Made by a program: the position numbers and the translations under genes. The notes beneath the pieces are model-generated. The model was not told the origin of the DNA. It saw only the letters and a list, made by a program, of their open reading frames with translations, and did no database searches. This document shows, piece after piece, positions 1 to 4,826 of a stretch of DNA of 5,364 nt (positions are counted from its first letter, which is position 1; each line of letters opens with the position of its first letter). The DNA comes from Hyphomicrobiales bacterium (GTDB taxonomy: Bacteria > Pseudomonadota > Alphaproteobacteria > Rhizobiales > Rhizobiaceae). The stretch covers positions 1 to 5,364 of the forward strand of contig JAALLB010000137.1 of NCBI GenBank assembly GCA_011087745.1, written 5' to 3'.

Positions 1-456
1 AAGCCTGAAACGTCAACCCCAAATAATCAGATTTTCAAGGACTCGGAGTATACAAGAAAATTCTACCTTTATCTTGTTGAACCAAAAGGCAAGGCAATGC
101 GCTATGGCGTTGGACTTGGTAAAGCTGGTTTTGAATGGTCGGGCCGTGCGCGTGTCCTATGGAAACAGGAATGGCCAAAATGGACACCGCCAGAAGAAAT
201 GATCGAACGTCGCCCTGACCTTGAAAAGTGGTTGGAAGAAAATGGCGGCATGCCAGGTGGCTTGAAAAACCCGTTGGGTGCACGTGCTCTTTATATTTTT
301 GAGGGCAATGTGGATACGCTATATAGATTGCACGGGACGCCGGAATATAAATCTATTGGCAAGGCCGTTTCAAGCGGTTGTGTTCGCATGGTGCACCAAG
401 ATGTAATCGATCTATATGGCCGTGTAAGAACCCGCGCGCCGATTTTGGTAAAGTAG
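1..456 (+). CDS. L,D-transpeptidase (YkuD domain), 3' part
   Basis: Periplasmic enzyme of the L,D-transpeptidase (ErfK/YbiS/YcfS/YnhG) family, which forms meso-DAP to meso-DAP crosslinks in peptidoglycan or attaches proteins to it. The reading frame is open from base 1, so the start and any signal peptide lie outside the window; 151 residues are visible. The catalytic signature is intact: His of HGTPEYKSIG at fragment residue 111 (bases 331-333) and the nucleophile Cys in SSGCVRM at residue 127 (bases 379-381). Upstream are family-typical stretches RYGVGLGKAGFEWSG, EWPKWTPPEEM and GGMPGGLKNPLGARALY, which place it in the large alphaproteobacterial subgroup. The first 20 or so residues fit the family less well than the rest (see findings). 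It ends in TAG 90 bp before the next gene, with no convincing terminator between, so read-through into the CBS gene is possible. Family assignment is secure; the exact paralogue and substrate are not. Confidence 0.93.
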   Translation, partial: KPETSTPNNQIFKDSEYTRKFYLYLVEPKGKAMRYGVGLGKAGFEWSGRARVLWKQEWPKWTPPEEMIERRPDLEKWLEENGGMPGGLKNPLGARALYIFEGNVDTLYRLHGTPEYKSIGKAVSSGCVRMVHQDVIDLYGRVRTRAPILVK

Positions 457-512
457 ATTTAGTACAGTTTCATTTTATTTTTGCCACTTTTTGGCTTAGA
501 CTCTCTTTTCTA

Positions 513-529
513 GGCAAATATTGTTTGCC
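513..529. repeat. Inverted repeat next to CBS-gene ribosome binding site
   Basis: Perfect 6-bp arms GGCAAA (513-518) and TTTGCC (524-529) around a 5-base loop TATTG. The repeat ends six bases before the AAGGAGG at 535-541. No T-tract follows, so it is not an intrinsic terminator for the upstream gene. It could be a protein-binding dyad or an RNA hairpin beside the ribosome binding site, or simply chance. Confidence 0.35.
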
Positions 530-534
530 CAACG

Positions 535-541
535 AAGGAGG
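535..541 (+). promoter_or_regulatory. Ribosome binding site of the CBS protein gene
   Basis: AAGGAGG, a near-perfect Shine-Dalgarno, ends five bases before the ATG at 547. A second ATG at 543-545 is out of frame and too close to the site, so it is not the start. This fixes 547 as the start. Confidence 0.8.
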
Positions 542-546
542 AATGT

Positions 547-975
547 ATGTCTGTTTCCGAAATTTTAGCAAGCAAAGGCCGTGATGTTTTTACGGCAGAT
601 GCTGATATGACCATTCAAGAAATTTCAAACGTTTTAGCGACCAAGAAAATTGGTGCGACAGTGGTTTTGGATAAAAGTGGGCATGTTTGCGGTATTGCTT
701 CTGAACGCGACTTGGTACGAGAGATTGCAAAATCTGGTGCCGATGCATTATCCAAACCCATTTCAATCTGTATGACGCAAAAAGTCGTTTCTTGTGATAA
801 AACAGAAACAATCGATGATTTGATGGAAAAAATGACAAAGGGACGTTTCAGACATTTGCCTGTAATTTCCAATGGCAAGCTCACTGGTATTATTTCGATT
901 GGTGATGTTGTTAAGCGCAAAATTGAACAAGCAGAGCGCGAAGCTGAAGAGATGAAGCGATATATCGCGGGTTAG
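547..975 (+). CDS. Twin CBS-domain protein
   Basis: A 142-residue stand-alone Bateman module: two CBS domains and nothing else. CBS1 spans about residues 10-62 and CBS2 about 76-128. Each ends in the expected ribose-phosphate-contacting pattern: GIASERDLVR (49-58) and GIISIGDVVK (114-123), with Asp55 and Asp120 in the usual place. FRHLPV (101-106) is the usual strand before the second site. The charged tail (about 124-138) looks helical. Such pairs bind AMP, ATP, SAM or similar adenosyl ligands and act as energy sensors, often as dimers; the partner of this small cytoplasmic type is generally unknown. Its neighbours do not reveal its target: the upstream gene is a cell-wall enzyme and the downstream gene is on the other strand. 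The gene follows a strong Shine-Dalgarno and ends 15 bp before the hairpin at 991-1018. The family is certain, the ligand and role are not. Confidence 0.93.
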   Translation: MSVSEILASKGRDVFTADADMTIQEISNVLATKKIGATVVLDKSGHVCGIASERDLVREIAKSGADALSKPISICMTQKVVSCDKTETIDDLMEKMTKGRFRHLPVISNGKLTGIISIGDVVKRKIEQAEREAEEMKRYIAG

Positions 976-982
976 TTCACAC

Positions 983-1018
983 AAATAAAAAAGCCGGATA
1001 CTATTAGGTATCCGGCTT
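983..1018 (-). terminator. Intrinsic terminator of ETF-QO, probably shared by both strands
   Basis: An 11-bp perfect stem, AAGCCGGATAC (991-1001) and GTATCCGGCTT (1008-1018), with the 6-base loop TATTAG. On the minus strand the stem is followed by a T-rich run (complement of 983-990, TTTTATTT), the standard Rho-independent form, 22 bp after the ETF-QO stop. On the plus strand it sits 15 bp after the CBS stop but is followed by AATCAAATC, so it would work less well there. It separates two converging genes. Confidence 0.85.
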
Positions 1019-1040
1019 AATCAAATCTATCATTTAAACA

Positions 1041-2741
1041 TTACATGTTTGGATAAACAGGCCCTTCACCACCTTGAGGAACGGTCCAGTTGATGTTCTG
1101 GTTCGGGTCTTTGATGTCACATGTTTTACAGTGAACGCAGTTTTGGCTGTTAATGACGAAGGTTGCATCTTTTGCTTCAGCTTCTTTGCCAAGCGACACA
1201 GCGTCACCATTTCCATCTACCCATTCGTAGACACCTGCTGGACAATAGCGCTGAGAAGGACCAGCAAATTCCATGAGCTCGGAGGCTTTTTGCTTTTCCA
1301 AGTCTGCAACCTTCAAATGAACTGGTTGACCTTCGGCATGGTTTGTATTGGATAAAAATACGGATGAAGACCGATCAAAAGTTAGCTTGCCATCTGGCCT
1401 TGGATATTCAATAGGCTCATGAAGGTTTGCGGGTTCAGTTGCCTGATAATCAGCTTTTTCATGTTGCATTTTACCAAATGGTGACCAGCCAAACAAAGAT
1501 TGACACCACATATCTATACCACCAAATACTAGGCCTTTTATCGCTCCAAATTTTGTCACGAGTGGCTTAACATTTTGAACAGGCTTGAGGTCTTTACCGA
1601 CATCACTATCACGCCAAGCTTCTTCATATGCGACGAGTTCATCATTTGCACGGCCTTCACCGAGTGCATCAACGATATGCTCGGCAGCTAGCATGCCAGA
1701 TAGCATAGCGTTATGCGAACCTTTGATACGCGGAACGTTTACAAAACCAGCAGCACATCCAAGTAGTGCACCGCCTGGGAATGAAAGACGCGGCACAGAT
1801 TGGTATCCACCCTGTGTTATGGCACGAGATCCGTAAGAGAGACGCTTTCCACCCTCAAGCAATGGGGCAATTGAGGGATGCGTTTTGAAACGCTGGAACT
1901 CTTCAAACGGTGACAGATATGGATTTTTGTATCCAAGCGCCACAACGTATCCGACATAAACCTGATTATTCTCTACATGATAGACGAATGATCCTCCGTC
2001 CTGATTGTTTTGAAGAGGCCAACCCAAAGAGTGTTGCACCAAACCTTCAGAATGTTTTGAAGATTCAACCTCCCAAAGTTCCTTGAAACCGATGCCATAT
2101 TTAGGCGGGTTGCATTCATTATCAAGTTCATACTTTGCAATGAGCTCCTTTGACAACGATCCGCGCGCGCCTTCTCCAAAGAGTACATATTTGCCATGAA
2201 GTTCCATGCCACGTTCGTGCATTGGTCCTAGAGTTCCATCTTTTTGGAGACCCATGTCTCCCGTGGCAACTCCTTTAACTGCTCCGTTCTCATCATAGAT
2301 TAATTCAGCAGCCGCAAATCCCGGGTAAATTTCAACACCCAGGCCTTCTGCCTTCTCAGCCAACCAGCGGCATACATTGCCAAGAGAGACAATGTAATTG
2401 CCGTGATTGTTCATCAAACGTGGCATACCAAAATTAGGAAGCCTGAATTTTCCAGTTTTTGTTAGGAAGTAAAAAATGTCATCTTTGACGGGAACTTTAA
2501 ACGGATGGCTGTCATCTTCTTTCCAATCCGGGATAAGTCTATCCACAGCGATTGGGTCAACCACTGCACCAGAAAGAATGTGGGCTCCGACTTCCGGGCC
2601 TTTTTCCAGAACAACAATTTCAAGATCTGCATTTAACTGCTTCAATTTTATGGCAGCTGAAAGTCCTGCAGGTCCAGCTCCAACAATAACAACATCAAAC
2701 TCCATGCTCTCGCGTGGCTCAAGAACTGTTTCTTCCGACAT
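1041..2741 (-). CDS. etfQO: Electron transfer flavoprotein-ubiquinone oxidoreductase
   Basis: ETF-QO (ETF dehydrogenase, EC 1.5.5.1) takes electrons from reduced ETF, which collects them from acyl-CoA dehydrogenases and from dimethylglycine/sarcosine-type and other flavoprotein dehydrogenases, and passes them to ubiquinone at the inner membrane. From ATG at 2741 the protein has 566 residues, about full family length. The FAD-binding motif GAGPAG is at residues 21-26 within VVIVGAGPAGLSAAIKLK. The middle contains GWPLQNNQDGGSFVYHV and PRIKGSHNAMLSGMLAAEHI, both typical. The C-terminal ferredoxin-like domain carries the four [4Fe-4S] ligands Cys500, Cys535, Cys538 and Cys541 (CVHCKTCDIKDP). No key residue is missing and there is no frameshift. 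The start is chosen because GGAG lies six bases upstream; an in-frame TTG at 2774 would add 11 residues but has no ribosome binding site. It is transcribed away from the glycosylase gene and ends at a strong hairpin, so it is probably monocistronic. Confidence 0.97.
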   Translation of the reverse strand: MSEETVLEPRESMEFDVVIVGAGPAGLSAAIKLKQLNADLEIVVLEKGPEVGAHILSGAVVDPIAVDRLIPDWKEDDSHPFKVPVKDDIFYFLTKTGKFRLPNFGMPRLMNNHGNYIVSLGNVCRWLAEKAEGLGVEIYPGFAAAELIYDENGAVKGVATGDMGLQKDGTLGPMHERGMELHGKYVLFGEGARGSLSKELIAKYELDNECNPPKYGIGFKELWEVESSKHSEGLVQHSLGWPLQNNQDGGSFVYHVENNQVYVGYVVALGYKNPYLSPFEEFQRFKTHPSIAPLLEGGKRLSYGSRAITQGGYQSVPRLSFPGGALLGCAAGFVNVPRIKGSHNAMLSGMLAAEHIVDALGEGRANDELVAYEEAWRDSDVGKDLKPVQNVKPLVTKFGAIKGLVFGGIDMWCQSLFGWSPFGKMQHEKADYQATEPANLHEPIEYPRPDGKLTFDRSSSVFLSNTNHAEGQPVHLKVADLEKQKASELMEFAGPSQRYCPAGVYEWVDGNGDAVSLGKEAEAKDATFVINSQNCVHCKTCDIKDPNQNINWTVPQGGEGPVYPNM

Positions 2742-2747
2742 TTTTTT

Positions 2748-2751
2748 CTCC
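2748..2751 (-). promoter_or_regulatory. Ribosome binding site deciding the ETF-QO start
   Basis: On the minus strand GGAG stands six bases before the ATG at 2741, separated by a run of A. The alternative TTG start at 2774 is preceded by an A-rich stretch with no purine-rich GGAG-like site. This supports the shorter 566-residue protein. Confidence 0.65.
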
Positions 2752-2783
2752 AAATCCTTATGCACCAAAGGCAATTTTTTTTC

Positions 2784-2812
2784 TTATCACGATGTTTGCC
2801 AGAAGCTATAAT
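2784..2812 (+). promoter_or_regulatory. Predicted sigma70-type promoter of the glycosylase gene
   Basis: TTATCA (2784-2789, four of six to TTGACA), a 17-bp spacer, and a perfect TATAAT (2807-2812). Transcription would begin near 2819, giving an untranslated leader of about 70 bases before 2889. The prediction rests on pattern match only. The -10 overlaps the opposite-strand -10 proposed for ETF-QO. Confidence 0.45.
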
Positions 2813-2837
2813 AATTTTGACGCAGTTTGATTGTGAA
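2808..2837 (-). promoter_or_regulatory. Predicted promoter of ETF-QO
   Basis: On the minus strand, TTCACA (complement of 2832-2837, five of six to consensus), an 18-bp spacer, then TATTAT (complement of 2808-2813, four of six). Transcription would begin near 2800, about 60 bases before the ATG at 2741. Pattern match only. Confidence 0.3.
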
Positions 2838-2847
2838 TCCACGACAG

Positions 2848-2866
2848 TTTTGCTTACAAAGCATAA
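2848..2866. repeat. Imperfect inverted repeat in the glycosylase leader
   Basis: Arms TGCTT (2851-2855) and AAGCA (2859-2863) around ACA, continued after one mismatch by TT/AA (2848-2849 with 2865-2866). It lies between the predicted transcription start and the ATG at 2889. It is AT-rich and weak as an RNA hairpin; it may be a small operator or chance. Confidence 0.2.
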
Positions 2867-2888
2867 AAGAGCAGGCTAAACTGGGAAA

Positions 2889-3707
2889 ATGGACAATATT
2901 AGGGAAATCATGGAATGGTATGTTGAAGCGGGCGTAGACACGCTACTTGAAGAACATCCTATTGACCGATTTTCCGAAACACCTCCACCACCAAGGCAAA
3001 AACCCGAGCAACCAACTGGACATTCACCTGCAGAGCGTCTTGCACAAAAAGATGAAAACAAACCCCGTCCAGTTCCTGCCGCAAAAACCCCAGCTACTAT
3101 TCCAGATGGTGCAGCCGTGGATATGGCAAGGGAAATTGCTGCCCGAGCCAATACGCTTGAAGAATTAAGAGAGGCCATGGCTGGTTTTGAAGGTTGTAAT
3201 TTAAAACGCACCGCCAAGTCTATGGTATTTTCTGACGGGAACCCGCAGGCTAAAATCATGATAATTGGCAATGCATCTGATCGTGATGAGGACATTCAAG
3301 GCATGCCGTTTGTTAATCGCACTGGCCAACTTCTAGATAGAATGCTTGCAGCAATAGATCTTAGCCGCGAAGATACTTATCTCACGAATGTTATTCCATG
3401 GTGCCCGCCTGGTAACCGCGCTCCTACACCACAAGAAACTGAAATTTGCCGACCATTTATTGAGCGGCATATTGAGTTGGTGAAACCTGATGTGGTTTTA
3501 CTTCTTGGAATTTTGCCCTCAAAGACACTGTTAAAAAATAATGATGGCATCATGAAGCTTCGTGGCAATTGGATTGAGATTGCGACTGCGAAAACAGCTG
3601 TTAAGGCCCTTCCTACCCTGCACCCTGCTTATCTATTGAAGCAACCGGCTCACAAGCGGCTGGTTTGGCAGGATTTGCTTAATTTTAAGCAAAGCATAGA
3701 CAACTGA
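2889..3707 (+). CDS. Uracil-DNA glycosylase family 4-like protein, divergent motifs
   Basis: A 272-residue member of the uracil-DNA glycosylase superfamily closest to family 4 (UDGa), which removes uracil from DNA to start base excision repair. An N-terminal helix with WYVEAGVDTLLEEHPIDRF (10-28) and a Pro/Lys/Gln-rich linker (about 31-75) precede the fold; this extension is typical of alphaproteobacterial members. In the core I see GMPFVNRTGQLLDRML (138-153), TNVIPWCPPGNRAPTPQE (166-183), CRPFIERHI (187-195), VVLLLG (202-207) and the C-terminal active-site motif HPAYLL (His245). Two oddities: motif 1, usually GEAPG, reads GNASD (127-131), and of the four family 4 [4Fe-4S] cysteines only Cys103 and Cys187 are in register, with Trp171 at a third position and Cys172 beside it. 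Activity is therefore uncertain. The Shine-Dalgarno is poor; Met8 (2910) follows AGGGA and is an alternative start. The gene is divergent from ETF-QO and ends one base from the LysR stop. Superfamily certain, function less so. Confidence 0.88.
   Translation: MDNIREIMEWYVEAGVDTLLEEHPIDRFSETPPPPRQKPEQPTGHSPAERLAQKDENKPRPVPAAKTPATIPDGAAVDMAREIAARANTLEELREAMAGFEGCNLKRTAKSMVFSDGNPQAKIMIIGNASDRDEDIQGMPFVNRTGQLLDRMLAAIDLSREDTYLTNVIPWCPPGNRAPTPQETEICRPFIERHIELVKPDVVLLLGILPSKTLLKNNDGIMKLRGNWIEIATAKTAVKALPTLHPAYLLKQPAHKRLVWQDLLNFKQSIDN
3674..3693. repeat. Perfect 20-bp palindrome inside the glycosylase 3' end
   Basis: Nine-base arms TTTGCTTAA (3674-3682) and TTAAGCAAA (3685-3693) flank two T bases. 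As RNA it would form a 7-bp AT-rich stem with loop AATTTT. It encodes glycosylase residues around 263-268 and lies 16 bp beyond the LysR stop on the other strand. Neither strand has a T-tract after the stem, so a standard intrinsic terminator is not supported. Confidence 0.4.
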
Positions 3708-3708
3708 A

Positions 3709-4635
3709 TTATTGGCCCAGCGCTCCACAATGTGTTGCGATCCAATCATATATCAAGTTTGGACCGCGCACTCCGCTGGGATGAGCCATAGACATGATAT
3801 ATCCTGATTGGCTCGTAACAACATCATCTGTTATTTGAACCAGGGAACCGTCTTTTAACAACTCATCAACAAGGCCCAGCCATCCTAAAGCCACTCCCTG
3901 CCCGGCAATTGCTGCTTGGACGACCATGTCATAATTATTGAAACTGTTGTAACTGCGAGATCGCTCGCCTTCGATGCCCAAAGCCTCGAACCAACCATGC
4001 CAAGTCTGCCATTCAGCAGAAGGAGGCTTTGAAAGACTAAGCAGCTGCAATTGGAGAAGATCATTTGCAGAGGTAATTGGGTTTTCTTCAAGAAAAGCTG
4101 GGCTGCAAACAGCAACCACCTTTTCCCGCATCAACATAATTTCGCCGTCGACAATCTTGTTCAATGGCCCAACGTGAATATTGATGTCACAATCATCTGT
4201 ATAGGGATCTGCAGGCACTTGCGAAGCAAGAATTTGAATTTCAATTTCCTCTCCCAATTCTGATCGTAATAGAGGCAAGTTGGGCAATAACCAAAAAGTC
4301 GAAAATGCAAAATCTGCCGACAATCTGACTCTTGGCTTAGATTTTCGCTCCAATAGCGCTGTCATCGACGTGCCCATTTGTTTCATTGCGGGTCTAACAA
4401 CGTTTAACAGCCTCATACCATCGTTACTCAAAGTGACGCCGCGATGCTCACGTTTGAAGAGCACAACTCCAAGTTCCAGCTCCAGAGCTTTGATGCGCTG
4501 AGAGACTGCAGATTGACTGATACCCATGGCCTCTGCCGCCCCCGTGAAGTTTCCGAACTGCGCCACAAGATCAAAGGCACATAGTCCAACCAGGTTATGG
4601 CTGAGTTTCCTATAAGTACTACTAATGTTAGTCAT
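3709..4635 (-). CDS. LysR-family transcriptional regulator (GcvA-like)
   Basis: A 308-residue LysR-type regulator. The winged helix-turn-helix covers about residues 15-77: LCAFDLVAQFGNFTGAAEAMGISQSAVSQRIKALELELGVVLFKR, with the recognition helix near 40-50 (SQSAVSQRIKA) and the wing HRGVTLSNDGMRLL. Residues from about 100 form the periplasmic-binding-protein-like effector domain, with VRLSADFAFSTFWLLPNLP and a GQGVALGW segment near the end, both common in the GcvA/AmpR-like subgroup. The ATG at 4635 is preceded by AGGTGA at six bases. The gene is divergent from the BCCT transporter across a 191-bp region with a LysR-box-like dyad, the classic arrangement of a LysR protein with its target. I infer that it controls the transporter, probably in response to the transported osmolyte or a breakdown product, and itself. 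The effector cannot be read from the sequence. Its 3' end has no visible terminator. Confidence 0.93.
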   Translation of the reverse strand: MTNISSTYRKLSHNLVGLCAFDLVAQFGNFTGAAEAMGISQSAVSQRIKALELELGVVLFKREHRGVTLSNDGMRLLNVVRPAMKQMGTSMTALLERKSKPRVRLSADFAFSTFWLLPNLPLLRSELGEEIEIQILASQVPADPYTDDCDINIHVGPLNKIVDGEIMLMREKVVAVCSPAFLEENPITSANDLLQLQLLSLSKPPSAEWQTWHGWFEALGIEGERSRSYNSFNNYDMVVQAAIAGQGVALGWLGLVDELLKDGSLVQITDDVVTSQSGYIMSMAHPSGVRGPNLIYDWIATHCGALGQ

Positions 4636-4641
4636 TAAAAA

Positions 4642-4647
4642 TCACCT
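4642..4647 (-). promoter_or_regulatory. Ribosome binding site of the LysR gene
   Basis: AGGTGA on the minus strand, six bases before the ATG at 4635. It supports that start, which leaves about 14 residues before the usual beginning of the LysR helix-turn-helix domain. Confidence 0.6.
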
Positions 4648-4663
4648 ACTACAAATTGTTTTC

Positions 4664-4680
4664 TATTTGTTACACAAATA
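4664..4680. promoter_or_regulatory. LysR-box-like operator (perfect 17-bp dyad)
   Basis: Arms TATTTGT (4664-4670) and ACAAATA (4674-4680) are perfect complements around TAC. The site contains the T-N11-A spacing (T4666, A4678) inside a dyad, the standard LysR recognition form. It lies about 29 bp upstream of the LysR ATG, close to where its promoter should be, which would fit autoregulation. A smaller dyad, ACAAATTGT (4651-4659), centred 17 bp away, shares the ACAAAT core. Confidence 0.55.
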
Positions 4681-4694
4681 TTAACACTAGCCAA

Positions 4695-4726
4695 ATTCGA
4701 GCCTGCAACTTTGCATGATCTCGAAT
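4695..4726. repeat. Nested inverted repeats in the LysR/BCCT control region
   Basis: Outer arms ATTCGAG (4695-4701) and CTCGAAT (4720-4726) enclose inner arms TGCAA (4704-4708) and TTGCA (4711-4715). The two dyads are almost concentric, with centres at 4710.5 and 4709.5. No T-tract follows, and the region lies upstream of both genes, so this is more likely a DNA-level protein site than a terminator. Next to it, GAATCTTTT is repeated as GAATCATTT (4723-4740). Confidence 0.4.
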
Positions 4727-4767
4727 CTTTTGAATCATTTAGCCATTTGAAAGAGCTTTTAACGAGG

Positions 4768-4782
4768 AATTGCGTAACAAAT
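4768..4782. promoter_or_regulatory. Imperfect second copy of the LysR-box-like dyad
   Basis: GTAACAAAT (4774-4782) is the exact reverse complement of ATTTGTTAC (4665-4673) in the perfect dyad. The other half, AATTGC (4768-4773), matches the expected ATTTGT only in part, and the T of T-N11-A is missing. Centre-to-centre distance is 103 bp. It lies 45 bp before the BCCT start, a plausible place for an activation site. Confidence 0.4.
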
Positions 4783-4807
4783 GCTGTGTAATTTTAAAAA
4801 TGACACT

Positions 4808-4813
4808 AGGAGG
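4808..4813 (+). promoter_or_regulatory. Ribosome binding site of the BCCT gene, long spacing
   Basis: AGGAGG is a full Shine-Dalgarno but ends 13 bases before the ATG at 4827, longer than the usual 5-9. No closer start exists: the transporter frame is closed by TAG at 4815-4817 and the first ATG after it is at 4827. Confidence 0.6.
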
Positions 4814-4826
4814 GTAGAAAAACCAA

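Noticed and set aside
483..495. GCCA/TGGC hairpin as terminator of the L,D-transpeptidase gene
   Set aside because: Only four base pairs, and the bases after it are TTAGAC rather than a T-tract.
615..920. Open frame on the minus strand opposite the CBS gene
   Set aside because: It lies wholly over a clear CBS-domain gene, and its translation has no recognisable motif.
1973..2212. Second minus-strand open frame inside ETF-QO
   Set aside because: Out-of-frame reading within an intact, fully conserved coding sequence; no motif.
2739..2774. Longer ETF-QO protein starting at TTG 2774
   Set aside because: No ribosome binding site precedes the TTG, while ATG 2741 has GGAG at good spacing and gives the usual family length.
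2476..2811. Open frame on the plus strand opposite the ETF-QO start
   Set aside because: It is opposite the conserved FAD-binding region, is rich in Ser/Thr as expected from antisense reading, and resembles nothing known to me.
2742..2888. Possible SOS (LexA) control of the glycosylase gene
   Set aside because: The alphaproteobacterial LexA box (GTTC-N7-GTTC or its complement) is not present; no GTTC or GAAC pair was found in the region.
2849..3681. Shared 8-mer TTTGCTTA before and at the end of the glycosylase gene as a mobile-element or attachment-site repeat
   Set aside because: Eight AT-rich bases can recur by chance over 800 bp, the flanks differ, and the gene looks native in base use.
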